A DNA stretch of 64,000 bases from RYN-230 sp963841695 (GTDB lineage: Bacteria > Actinomycetota > Actinomycetes > Streptosporangiales > Streptosporangiaceae): positions 620,001 through 684,000 of the forward strand of contig CAWJDQ010000002.1 of assembly GCA_963841695.1 (NCBI GenBank), in the 5' to 3' direction. The translations under genes and the position numbers were made by a program. Below are positions 17,508 through 25,140 of the stretch, piece after piece. A model generated the notes under the pieces. The model was not told the origin of the DNA, made no database searches, and saw only the letters and a program-made list of their open reading frames with translations. Position 1 is the stretch's first letter. Every line of letters starts with the position of its first letter.

Positions 17508-17809
17508 TGAGCAGTGAAGTAAATGACCTTATCGCCGCATTCCGTAATGGTGCGACGACCCTGGAAGAAGTGGCGCAGCGATTCCGTGAACGATCCTGGC
17601 CAAGAACAAGGACACGCGAACCGCAGACTTACCTAGAGCACGCGGCCATCGCTCAGCAGGATCCCGAACCAGACATATCTGGATCCTTCGACGATGTTGT
17701 CGCGGCGTATGATCGCGGCGAACTGAGCCACGCGCAGTATAGGTTCCTTGCCGAGGCGGCGGCCGAGGGAATGCGTCGGGAAGATATGCGTAATGAAAGC
17801 GAGCAATGA
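17507..17809 (+). CDS. Small acidic protein, candidate partner/antitoxin of the zeta-like kinase
   Basis: 100 aa, start ATG 17507 sharing the last A of the kinase stop TAA, so translationally coupled. It is helical, with DLIAAFRNGATTLEEVAQRF near the N-terminus and SFDDVVAAYDRGELSHAQYR in the second half. I do not recognise a named family. Coupling behind a zeta-type kinase makes an antitoxin or immunity role plausible, but known epsilon antitoxins are usually encoded upstream and this protein is not obviously epsilon-like. Base composition is intermediate between the kinase and the host. Confidence 0.75.
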   Translation: MSSEVNDLIAAFRNGATTLEEVAQRFRERSWPRTRTREPQTYLEHAAIAQQDPEPDISGSFDDVVAAYDRGELSHAQYRFLAEAAAEGMRREDMRNESEQ

Positions 17810-17886
17810 CCCGCGGCTCCAGCTTGGAGGTGTCGGCCGAAATGCTCAGGATCGCCGCTTCCGCCGACCACGGAGGTCACGCGTGC

Positions 17887-18105
17887 TTAGCGAATCGACT
17901 GAATGTTAAAATTCCCGCCCTTTACACTGCTCACGAAGGTTCGCCAGCCATCGGATGAGATGAGCAGCCTCGGGCCGTCGGGGTCCTTGGAGTCTCGTAC
18001 TGCCACGACCCCGGGCAGGTTCTTGGCTACCTCGACACATGCACCGTTGGCGCTGCTGTAGCTGCTCTTGGACCACTGAGCACATGTCAGGTCCAGTTCG
18101 CCCAT
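17887..18105 (-). CDS. DUF397 domain protein
   Basis: 72 aa, the whole protein being one DUF397 domain: WSKSSYSSANGACVEVA near the N-terminus, then VVAVRDSKDPDGPRL and ISSDGWRTFV. DUF397 proteins are the small partners of DUF5753 XRE regulators in actinomycete whiJ/abaA-type loci. It lies 15 bp downstream of that regulator on the same strand. Cytoplasmic; probably modulates the regulator. Confidence 0.93.
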   Translation of the reverse strand: MGELDLTCAQWSKSSYSSANGACVEVAKNLPGVVAVRDSKDPDGPRLLISSDGWRTFVSSVKGGNFNIQSIR

Positions 18106-18120
18106 GCAGTTCCGCCTCCC

Positions 18121-18978
18121 TCACCTCCCCGTGATGGCGGACGTCACCAGCGACAGGGATGCCTCCGGGCTGGCGGCCACTGCACGGAGATGCTCGAAGA
18201 CGAGTTTATACCGGCGGACATCTGCCTCTTCTTCGAGAAACAGCTCCCCCGCCATGGTGTCGACGTAGATGACGTCGGGGATTGCCGCCTCGTCGAACTG
18301 CAAGACGATGAACGAGCCTGGCATACCTGGGTGCGCGCCAGCATCGAACGGAATGACCTGGAACGTGACGTGCGGGAGGTCAGATAGCTCCATGAGGTAC
18401 TGGAACTGCCCCTGCATGACTTCCGGGCCACCGACCTGGCGCCGGAGCGCGGCTTCGTCAACGATGCTCCACAAGTTGAGCGGGTTGTCGTTGCGCAGGA
18501 CTGCCTGCCGCTCCATGCGCACTTCGACCCTGCGCTCAACCTCGTCGCGGCTTGCGTACGGCAGACCGCCCCGGATCACGGCACGCGCGTAGTCTTCGGT
18601 CTGCAGCAGACCCGGCACGAACAGTGATTCGTAGTTCCACACGCTGTGCGCTTCACCCTCGAAGCCGATGTAGGTCGTGTAGTGCTCAGGCAACTCCGAC
18701 TGGAAGGCGTGCAACCAGCCTCGCTGCCGTGCATCACGGAGCAAGGCAACAAGTTCGGCCTGTTGATCCTCCCCCGCGCCGTAGAGATCGAGCAGGGTGC
18801 GCAGCGTACGGGTCTGTGGCCGGACGCGGCCATGCTCGATGCGGTAAAGCGTGGCGGCGTTTATACCGGTCCGCTCTACCACCGTCTCCCGCGTGAGACC
18901 CGACGTAGCGCGTAACGACCGCAGTTCAGCGGCTAGGCGGCGGAGGCGGACGGTTGGAGTCTGGCGCTTACCCGGCAT
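18121..18978 (-). CDS. XRE-family regulator with DUF5753 (WhiJ-like)
   Basis: 285 aa. N-terminal helix-turn-helix LRATSGLTRETVVERTGINA with TLYRIEHGRV, then a DUF5753 ligand/partner domain containing SLFVPGLLQTEDYARAVI, RMERQAVL and FQVIPFDAGAHPGMPGSF. This is the WhiJ-type architecture that controls developmental gene expression in Streptomyces together with DUF397 proteins. ATG 18978. It is divergent from an ATP-binding anti-sigma-like gene across 167 bp containing a perfect 14-bp palindrome that is a natural operator candidate. Confidence 0.93.
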   Translation of the reverse strand: MPGKRQTPTVRLRRLAAELRSLRATSGLTRETVVERTGINAATLYRIEHGRVRPQTRTLRTLLDLYGAGEDQQAELVALLRDARQRGWLHAFQSELPEHYTTYIGFEGEAHSVWNYESLFVPGLLQTEDYARAVIRGGLPYASRDEVERRVEVRMERQAVLRNDNPLNLWSIVDEAALRRQVGGPEVMQGQFQYLMELSDLPHVTFQVIPFDAGAHPGMPGSFIVLQFDEAAIPDVIYVDTMAGELFLEEEADVRRYKLVFEHLRAVAASPEASLSLVTSAITGR

Positions 18979-19010
18979 GACAGGCCCTCCGAGCGTTCGT
19001 ATTCATGCTT

Positions 19011-19024
19011 ATGCAACGTTGCAT
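19011..19024. promoter_or_regulatory. Palindromic operator candidate in WhiJ-type divergent promoter
   Basis: ATGCAACGTTGCAT, a perfect 14-bp palindrome 33 bp upstream of the XRE start codon; a further half-site CGTTGCA occurs at about 19059-19065. The location between the XRE gene and its divergent partner suggests autoregulation. Confidence 0.6.
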
Positions 19025-19145
19025 CATCTTGTAAGCAGAGGCATGATGACTCGGACAGCGTTGCACAGTCCCTGACCCATGAGTGGAGGGAACGCGCCAT
19101 GAGTAGCCGAGCACCGCTCCCGCGCCGGTTCGCCTTCCCAGTGCC

Positions 19146-19604
19146 ATGAGCAGCCAACGGACGGCTGCCGTTTCTGCCTGGCCGCTGGAGTCGTACTTAG
19201 AGCTGGGGGTCCTGCCCACCGCGGTGCCGTGTGCACGTGGGCACACGAGGCTGGTGCTGGCTGAGTGGGGGCTGCGGGAGCTGGCCGACTCAGCCGAGCT
19301 GGTCGTCTCGGAGTTGGTGACTAACGGGGTCCGGGCTTCGCAGGGATTAGTCGGAAGCAGGTTCGGGGGCCGGTGGTCAGCCGGGATGCCGCCGGTCCGG
19401 TTGTGGCTCCTGTCGGACTACCGAACCGTGGTCGTGCAGGTCTGGGACGGCAACAACCGGATGCCGACGCGGCAGGAACTGGACCCTGAGTCCGAAGGAG
19501 GACGCGGACTCTGGCTGATCGAAGCCGTCAGCGAGGACTGGGGAGCGTTCCAGCCGGAGCACGCCAGCGGGAAAGTGGTGTGGGCCGCAGTAGGTAAGCA
19601 ATGA
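19146..19604 (+). CDS. ATP-binding protein, RsbW/anti-sigma-like (HATPase_c_2)
   Basis: 152 aa. SAELVVSELVTNGVRAS is the N-box of the GHKL ATPase fold, VQVWDGNNRMP the D-x-N/G region, and EGGRGLWLIEAVSEDWG the G1/G2 lid motif. Lone domains like this are encoded beside almost every whiJ-type XRE/DUF397 pair. They are thought to act as anti-sigma or switch kinases. ATG 19146. It overlaps a short downstream ORF by 4 bp. Confidence 0.9.
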   Translation: MSSQRTAAVSAWPLESYLELGVLPTAVPCARGHTRLVLAEWGLRELADSAELVVSELVTNGVRASQGLVGSRFGGRWSAGMPPVRLWLLSDYRTVVVQVWDGNNRMPTRQELDPESEGGRGLWLIEAVSEDWGAFQPEHASGKVVWAAVGKQ

Positions 19605-19795
19605 CCGGCTCATCGATACCGAACGTGGTGATCCTCGTGGTCATAACCAACTGCTCCAGCGAGGATCCGGCGTCGCCCGGCACGACACCCGACCCGACCG
19701 CCGAAGCCCGCACCCGCCGGGAACACGCTCAAGCCGACACCGGCCAATCACCGGACCCCCAGTCACCGGGGACACCGGGTAATGACGAAGAATGA
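19601..19795 (+). CDS. Small hypothetical protein coupled to the ATPase gene
   Basis: 64 aa; its ATG overlaps the preceding TGA (ATGA), which is the main evidence that it is translated. A short hydrophobic stretch VVILVVITNC is followed by a Pro/Thr/Asp/Glu-rich tail. No family is recognised. It could be a chance ORF. Confidence 0.35.
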   Translation: MTGSSIPNVVILVVITNCSSEDPASPGTTPDPTAEARTRREHAQADTGQSPDPQSPGTPGNDEE

Positions 19796-19881
19796 TCCGC
19801 CGGACAGCGGGAGATGGGATGCCGCCGGAATGGCTGAGGGTGGCGCCGGGCGGCGCGCACGGGCTGCCCGGCGCCACCGCC

Positions 19882-21202
19882 TCAGCAGGGGCCGTCGTTG
19901 GTCCAGGCGCCTGCTGCGCCGCCCGGAACCTCGTCGTAATTCCACTGGTTGGCGGTCCACTCGCTGCCGCCGTAGGACACCACGTCGCCGGACACGTACG
20001 CCTGGTTCGACGCCCAGGCCCCCCGCGGAGCAGCCGCCCGAACTGGTCGTGGGGGTCGGCGTGGGGGTGGGTGACGACGTGGTCGGAGTGGGCGTGGGGG
20101 TCGGCGACGACGCCGACGTGTTGTCGGCGAACGCGACTGTGTACGCGGTGAAGTCCCACGGATTCTGCGTCACGCTGCTGCAGTCGCTGGAGGTGACGTC
20201 GTTGTTGTCCGGAGGGTTGCACTCGCGGTCGCGGTTGACCGACCAGAAGGTGAACCGGCTCATCCCGGAACTCTCCGCGAAGTTGAGCACGGTCTGGAAA
20301 TCGCTCTGGTAGAAGTACTCACCCGTGTCGGTGCGGCCGTTCATCCCCGAGAACCCCTCGTGCGCGTACGCCTGCGCGCTGGACCAGCCAAACGTGCTCA
20401 CCAACTGGGCGTTGAAGTCCTGGAGCGCAGTGACCTGCGAGGATCCGCCGCTGAAGCCACCGTCGAACGGCATGATCGTGTAGTCGTTGGGGGTGAAGCC
20501 CAGGCTCTTGGCCTCGTCCAGCAACTGCTGCCCGAAATAGTTGGCGCCGGTCGTGGTGGAGGGCATGGTGATGGAGATGAACAGCCCCGGGTCCTCCTGC
20601 TGGAGGATCTGCGCGGCGCCGAGTTCGTAGGAGATGGCCGTCGAGTTCTCGATCTCCGGCTCCTCCAGGTCGAAGTCGAAGGCATGCAACCCGTACGTCG
20701 TGATCACCTGCTGGTACGCGGCGGCAGTCGCGGCCGCCGAGCTGCACACCTGGCCCAGCTTGGTGCCGTTGTAACCGCCGGCGGACACGATGACATCGCC
20801 GCCGTCGGAGCGGACCTCGTTGATGACGCTGGCTACCTGGGTATCGGACGAGACCGGGTCGGTCCCGTCCCAGGACGGCGAGCACGAGCTCCCGTTGGCC
20901 AGGATGAAGGCCATGTCGAACGCCTTCTGGCCGGTCGCGGACATCACCGTGCCGAGATCCGGCGCGCTGGAGTCCAGCGTGCTGTAATACGGTGCCGATT
21001 CGTACCAGTTCGCGGACAGCGCGGCGGCTGAACCAGCGACCTGGGCGGCGGGCGCGGCCTGCGCCGGGCCGGTCAGCATGGCGGCGGCGACGCCGCTGGC
21101 CAGCAGGCCAGCCGCGGCCGCCCCGATGGCGGCCGCCGCGGGCCGCCGGGCGAGGTGCGCCCGGGCCAGTCGGCCGGGCGGGTGGAACGGGGATCGGGGC
21201 AC
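19882..21202 (-). CDS. Secreted GH18 chitinase with C-terminal CBM5/12 (frameshifted)
   Basis: Signal peptide (ARRPAAAAIGAAAAGLLASG, cleavage near AQA-AP), then a GH18 barrel with HAFDFDLEEPE, a D-x-D-x-E-type catalytic segment (Glu as acid), and MPFDGGF. A TPTPTPTTSS double linker follows. Then, in another reading frame, comes a chitin-binding module (AWASNQAYVSGDVVSYGG, NQWNYDEVPG, AWTNDGPC-stop). The frame change sits in a run of six C at 20019-20024; five would give one continuous protein of about 440 aa. GTG 21202 is chosen for GGGAGG 4 bp upstream; the ATG at 21238 falls inside the operator palindrome. It hydrolyses chitin outside the cell. Confidence 0.87.
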
Positions 21203-21233
21203 GCGTCCTCCCTGAGTCGGGGCAAGGAGACTG

Positions 21234-21270
21234 GGCATAACTATTAGGAAACTTTCCTATTAGTTATGCC
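21234..21270. promoter_or_regulatory. 37-bp near-perfect palindrome, chitinase operator candidate
   Basis: Arms of 18 bp around C21252 with a single mismatched pair; the core is TAGGAAACTTTCCTA, outer arms GGCATAACTA and TAGTTATGCC. It lies 32 bp upstream of the chitinase GTG. The AGGAAA-N-TTTCCT core resembles operators reported for ROK-family repressors such as CsnR of chitosanase genes (from memory), so induction by chito-oligosaccharides is plausible. Confidence 0.75.
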
Positions 21271-21818
21271 GTTACGCTAGACCTGCCCTGGGGCGCGGTC
21301 AATAGGAAAGGCAAAAATCGCCGCAACGAAAACCGCCACCCGCCAATCACCCACGGCAGTGCGCGCTCCACGGGCCACAGCGCGCGATTGACGGCCAAAT
21401 GGCAGACACCACCGCCGGGGAACGCACCGTCCATGGACCCCGGCGCCCAGCCGAGGATCGGAACGCTGTACCACCGGCCTGATAGCCACACCGATCACGG
21501 TCGGGGCGCCGACCTTTCCTACGCAACGTGCGATTTTCCGGGTCGTTTTGTCCGTTTCGGCGCACGCTCCGTAGGAGAAGTGGGCGGATGTGGCCACTGT
21601 GACCCGTGGGACCGGCACCGGGCGCGCGGGACCAGGCGCGGGACCAGGCGCGGGACCGGGCGCGCGGGACCAGGCGGGACCAGGCGCGGGACCAGGCGCG
21701 CGGGACCAGGCGGGACCGGGCGCGGGACTGGGCGCGGGCGCGGGACCGGGCAGATGGTGTCGCGCACGCTCTCGGGGACGCGCGGGCAGGATGATGCCGC
21801 AGTCAGCGGCCGGGACGG
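21271..21818. other. Intergenic region with dispersed elements and GC-rich tandem repeat
   Basis: No gene is supported. From 21321 to 21337 there is a minus-strand copy of the element GGCGGTTTTCGTTGCGG, also found at 5617 and 23052. At 21533-21562 lies a copy of the TTTTGTCCGTTTCGGCGCAC element shared with 10959-10988. From about 21610 to 21750 there is an irregular tandem array of GGGACCAGGCGCG and GGGACCGGGCGCG units. Confidence 0.6.
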
Positions 21819-22427
21819 CTAGAGGCCGTACTCCTTGAGGAGCAGCTCCCCCATCTCGCGGGCCCGGGCAGCGGCCTGGCGGTCGCCCTCGTGGGCCGCC
21901 ATGATGCTGCCCTTCATGAGGATGTGCCATTTCCGCGCGAAGGAGTCGGGGTCGGTGACGCCCGCCCCGGCCGCGAGCCGCCCCAGATACCCCCGGATAT
22001 TGGCCAGGTGCCGGACCGCGGCCTGGCGGATCGGGCTTTCCCCGTCGCTGACCTCGATCATCGTGGTCAGGAAGGAGCAGCCCTCGAAGTCGGGCCGGGC
22101 GAACCATTCTGCGAACACGTCGAAGATCGCGAGCAGTTGCTCACGTGGCGTCGCGCCCCGGCGCTGGCTTTCCGCCACCAGCCATTCGCGGGTCCACAAC
22201 CGCTCGCGGCGCTGCAGGAAGTCGATCACCAGGTCGTCTTTGGACGGGAAATTCCGGTACAGCGTCATCTTGGCGGTGCCAGCGTGCTCGATGATCGCGT
22301 CCACGCCGACCGCGCGGACCCCGTCCTTGCTGAACAACTCGTACGCCGCACGGCCGACCCGCTCGCGGCCGGTGTCACGCGGCACTGACGAGATCGGGGC
22401 TGGTTTCGGCTTGTCCGCTGTGGTCAT
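21819..22427 (-). CDS. TetR-family transcriptional regulator
   Basis: 202 aa. N-terminal TetR helix-turn-helix: RVGRAAYELFSKDGVRAVGV, then HAGTAKMTLYRNFPSKDDLV. The C-terminal ligand domain contains FEGCSFLTTMIEVSD and ends in ELLLKEYGL. ATG 22427. A short inverted repeat ACCGT-N8-ACGGT lies 18 bp upstream (22445-22462) and is a candidate autoregulatory operator. The target transport or enzyme gene is not adjacent, so the ligand is unknown. Confidence 0.92.
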   Translation of the reverse strand: MTTADKPKPAPISSVPRDTGRERVGRAAYELFSKDGVRAVGVDAIIEHAGTAKMTLYRNFPSKDDLVIDFLQRRERLWTREWLVAESQRRGATPREQLLAIFDVFAEWFARPDFEGCSFLTTMIEVSDGESPIRQAAVRHLANIRGYLGRLAAGAGVTDPDSFARKWHILMKGSIMAAHEGDRQAAARAREMGELLLKEYGL

Positions 22428-22444
22428 GGCTATCTCTGGCGTCT

Positions 22445-22462
22445 ACCGTGGAAGTATACGGT
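22445..22462. promoter_or_regulatory. Candidate TetR operator
   Basis: ACCGT-N8-ACGGT immediately upstream of the TetR start. It is short, so moderately weak, but its position is typical of autorepression. Confidence 0.35.
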
Positions 22463-22584
22463 CGTTCCGGACGGGGTTCCGCTGCCGCTGCGGGCCACAC
22501 CCGCGGGCGCACGGCCCGGCCTGCCCGGGTTCCGGCCCGCCACCGGGCTCCGGCCTCGGGGCACCGGCGGACCGGATAACTCCC

Positions 22585-22618
22585 GTTTAGCCTTGCCTAA
22601 ACATTTAGCTTTAGCTAA
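22585..22618. promoter_or_regulatory. Two adjacent inverted repeats upstream of the XRE gene
   Basis: GTTTAG-N6-CTAAAC (22585-22602) is followed directly by TTAGCT-N2-AGCTAA (22605-22618), both perfect. They lie 40-70 bp before the XRE start in an A/T-rich patch, so they are probably operator and promoter DNA. Confidence 0.5.
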
Positions 22619-22657
22619 CATGGCAGGGAGCCGGAGAGCCTAGCCAGGGAGATCGCC

Positions 22658-23011
22658 ATGGTCCTTCGACGTTCATCGCGGTCTCCCGGGCGTGGCGCGG
22701 CCGGGACGCGGGCCCGGGCCGGGACCGCGTCCAGCGACGACGGGGACCCTGGAGCCGGGACCAGCGGAACGGACCTGGTCCGCACGTTCGTGGACGAGGT
22801 CACCTGGTACATGAGCGAGCACAAGGTGTCCCGCGCCGACCTGGCTCAGTCCATGTCGGTATCCCCGGGGCGGGTGAGCCAGATCCTCTCCGGCGAGGAC
22901 AACCTCACCCTGCGCACGCTGTCCTCGGTCATGGACGCGCTCGGGGCGCGGTTCGAGATCAGCCTGCACCCGGTCGAAGATACCGGGCTGCTCGGCGCCG
23001 ACCAGGGCTGA
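22658..23011 (+). CDS. XRE-family helix-turn-helix protein
   Basis: 117 aa. A basic, Gly/Arg-rich disordered N-terminus of about 38 residues is followed by a Cro/C1-type HTH: SRADLAQSMSVSPGRVSQIL, then DNLTLRTLSSVMDALG. A short tail follows (ARFEISLHPVED). This is the layout of XRE antitoxin-like regulators, but no toxin gene adjoins. ATG 22658 has AGGGAG 6 bp upstream. Likely regulates its own promoter through the inverted repeats just upstream. Confidence 0.88.
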   Translation: MVLRRSSRSPGRGAAGTRARAGTASSDDGDPGAGTSGTDLVRTFVDEVTWYMSEHKVSRADLAQSMSVSPGRVSQILSGEDNLTLRTLSSVMDALGARFEISLHPVEDTGLLGADQG

Positions 23012-23074
23012 TCTGCCCCGCCCGCCCGTCTCGCGGCGTGGCGCCGGGCCGGGCCGGTTTTCGTTAGGGAACGT

Positions 23075-23872
23075 TCAAGGGTGCGGCCGCGGCGAGGCGA
23101 TCCGCGGGCCAGAGGCCATGGCCGGGCCCTGACTCCGGCTGTACCGGGCCAGCCGGTGAAGGCCGGCGTTGTAGGCCACGGTGAGCATCCGGGCGACGTC
23201 GCGCTGGGCCTCGTGGCGCAGCAGCGCGGCCAGCCGGCCGAGGTCGTCGAGGCTCCGCCGGTAGCGCGCCTCCTGGGCCAGCCGTGACGCGTTCAGCGCC
23301 GCGGTGACCTTGGCCCGCGCCGCTCCGGTCTCGATGAACCGCGCGAGGTCCAGCCGGGCCTCGATGTTGTGCAGCAGCGAGCGCAGCCGGGCCCGCCTGC
23401 GGGCCTCGGGTGAGAGCCGCTGCTCGAGATAGTCGTGGTAGAAACGGGCCGCGTGCAGCAGTTCGTCGGTTTCCCAGTGCGGATCCACGTGGGCCTCGCA
23501 CCAGACCGTCCTGTCCTCGGCCATGGCTTCGTGCATCCGGGCGAGCAGCCAGGTCAGCCACAGGGTCGAGGCATCCCGGTAAGCATTCCGGCGCTCGGCG
23601 CTGCCCTGGCGTATCTCGCCGAGCCACAGCGAACTCGGAATGAGGATGCCGAGGCCGAGAAAGGCCTTCGGAAGGTGATGGGCCGCGGTCACGGTGAGAT
23701 AGGCGGCGGCGGTGGACAGCACGCTGGTCAGGGCGATCACCGAGACGGCCCACCACCGGCTGTGCGGGCCGAACGCCCGTCCCTTGCCTTCGCAGCGCAA
23801 CACCAGGAACACGCTCGCCGATAGGCAGGCCAGCCCGAATGTGACGCCGGCACCCAATGGTTCATGGGGCAT
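23075..23872 (-). CDS. Hypothetical membrane protein
   Basis: 265 aa from ATG 23872. The first 90 residues contain two to three hydrophobic segments (VTFGLACLSASVFLVL, WAVSVIALTSVLSTAAAYL and AFLGLGILIPSSLWLG). The remainder is a long Arg/Ala-rich helical region with conserved-looking LTWLLARMHEAM and FYHDYLEQRLSPEARRRARL. I do not recognise the family. The frame is open to 24910 only as a shadow of the divergent dehydrogenase. Topology suggests membrane anchor plus cytoplasmic helical domain. Confidence 0.7.
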   Translation of the reverse strand: MPHEPLGAGVTFGLACLSASVFLVLRCEGKGRAFGPHSRWWAVSVIALTSVLSTAAAYLTVTAAHHLPKAFLGLGILIPSSLWLGEIRQGSAERRNAYRDASTLWLTWLLARMHEAMAEDRTVWCEAHVDPHWETDELLHAARFYHDYLEQRLSPEARRRARLRSLLHNIEARLDLARFIETGAARAKVTAALNASRLAQEARYRRSLDDLGRLAALLRHEAQRDVARMLTVAYNAGLHRLARYSRSQGPAMASGPRIASPRPHP

Positions 23873-24061
23873 GCGGCGCCCCCTTTCCGGGTCGGCGTCC
23901 CGGGCCACTCTGCCTTTCAGGTCAACATAACCGGGCCGCCCCGCCAGCAACAGCCTTGATCGGCCTGGCACCCGGTCCACCGGGCGTCCCCGCCAGGCAG
24001 CCAGGGCCGTCCTGACATCCTGGGCCCGGGGCAGGACTTCGGCAGGCGATCGGGAGGCGGC

Positions 24062-25018
24062 GTGACCGTACGTGTGGTGGCCCTGGACGACTACCAGGGC
24101 CTGGTGGAGCAGTACTCGCTGGCGGGCCGCCCGGCCGGGGCGGAATGGGTGGCCGTCCGCGAGCATCTGGACGGCGACCACCTCGTGGACGCGCTCGGCG
24201 GCGCGGAGGTGGTCGTGGCCATGCGGGAGCGGACCCGGTTCGATCGCGAGCTCTTTGGCCGGCTCCCTGACCTGAAGCTGCTGATCACCACCGGCCTGCG
24301 TAACGCCGCGATCGATCTGCAGGCCGCCGCCGAGCACCAGGTGATCGTCTCCGGGACCAGCGGGCCGCCCAGCGCGAACACGGCGGAGCTGGCCTGGGCC
24401 CTCATCCTGTCGCTGGTCCGGCACCTGCCGGAGGAGGCGGCCGGCATGCGCCGCGGCGGCTGGCAGCACACCGTGGGCAGCGACCTGCTCGGCGCCACCC
24501 TGGGCCTGGCCGGCCTGGGCCGTATCGGCCGGCAGATGGCGCGTATCGGGCAGGCCTTCGGCATGGAGGTGATCGCCTGGAGCCAGAACCTGGACCCGGC
24601 CGTCGCCGCCGAGGCGGGCGTGCGCGCGGTCAGCAAGGCCGGCCTGTTCGGCGCCGCCGACGTGGTCAGCGTCCACTTGCTGCTGTCCGACCGGACCCGT
24701 GGCCTCATCGCCGAACCTGAGCTGCGGAGCATGAAGCCGACCGGCTACCTGGTGAACACGTCGCGCGGGCCGATCATCGACACGGCGGCCCTGCTCCGCG
24801 CGCTGCACGAAGGCTGGATCGCGGGCGCGGGCCTGGACGTGTACGACACCGAGCCGCTGCCCGCCGGCGACCCGCTCCGGCAGGCGCCGCGGACCGTGCT
24901 GACCCCGCACCTCGGGTACGTGACCGCCCGCACTATGCGCTACTGGTACGAGGAAGCGGTCGAGGACATCGCGGCCTGGCAGAGCGGGGCGCCGATCCGG
25001 CTGCTGACCCCCGGCTGA
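24062..25018 (+). CDS. D-isomer-specific 2-hydroxyacid dehydrogenase
   Basis: 318 aa. Substrate-domain MRERTRFDRELFGRLPDLKLL, NAD-binding LGLAGLGRIGRQMARIGQAFG, and catalytic Arg/Glu/His segments VNTSRGPIIDTAALL, AGLDVYDTEPLP and VLTPHLGYVT. It has no ACT domain, so it is not a second SerA. GTG 24062 follows GGGAGGCGGC. It reduces a 2-keto acid to the D-2-hydroxy acid or the reverse, with NAD(P); the substrate is unknown. Confidence 0.9.
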   Translation: MTVRVVALDDYQGLVEQYSLAGRPAGAEWVAVREHLDGDHLVDALGGAEVVVAMRERTRFDRELFGRLPDLKLLITTGLRNAAIDLQAAAEHQVIVSGTSGPPSANTAELAWALILSLVRHLPEEAAGMRRGGWQHTVGSDLLGATLGLAGLGRIGRQMARIGQAFGMEVIAWSQNLDPAVAAEAGVRAVSKAGLFGAADVVSVHLLLSDRTRGLIAEPELRSMKPTGYLVNTSRGPIIDTAALLRALHEGWIAGAGLDVYDTEPLPAGDPLRQAPRTVLTPHLGYVTARTMRYWYEEAVEDIAAWQSGAPIRLLTPG

Positions 25019-25140
25019 GCCAGCGGACCGCCCGGTCAGCGCCCGGCCAGCCGCCTGTCAGTGAGCTGGCCGTGACCTGTCAGCGCCATCGGCGACAGTG
25101 AGCAGAGACAGTCACCTAACGGCTATCACGGGGAAGGCCC

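Noticed and set aside
22585..22603. An iron-box-like (IdeR/DtxR) site upstream of the XRE gene
   Set aside because: Only about 12 of 19 positions fit the consensus; the two local inverted repeats explain the sequence better.
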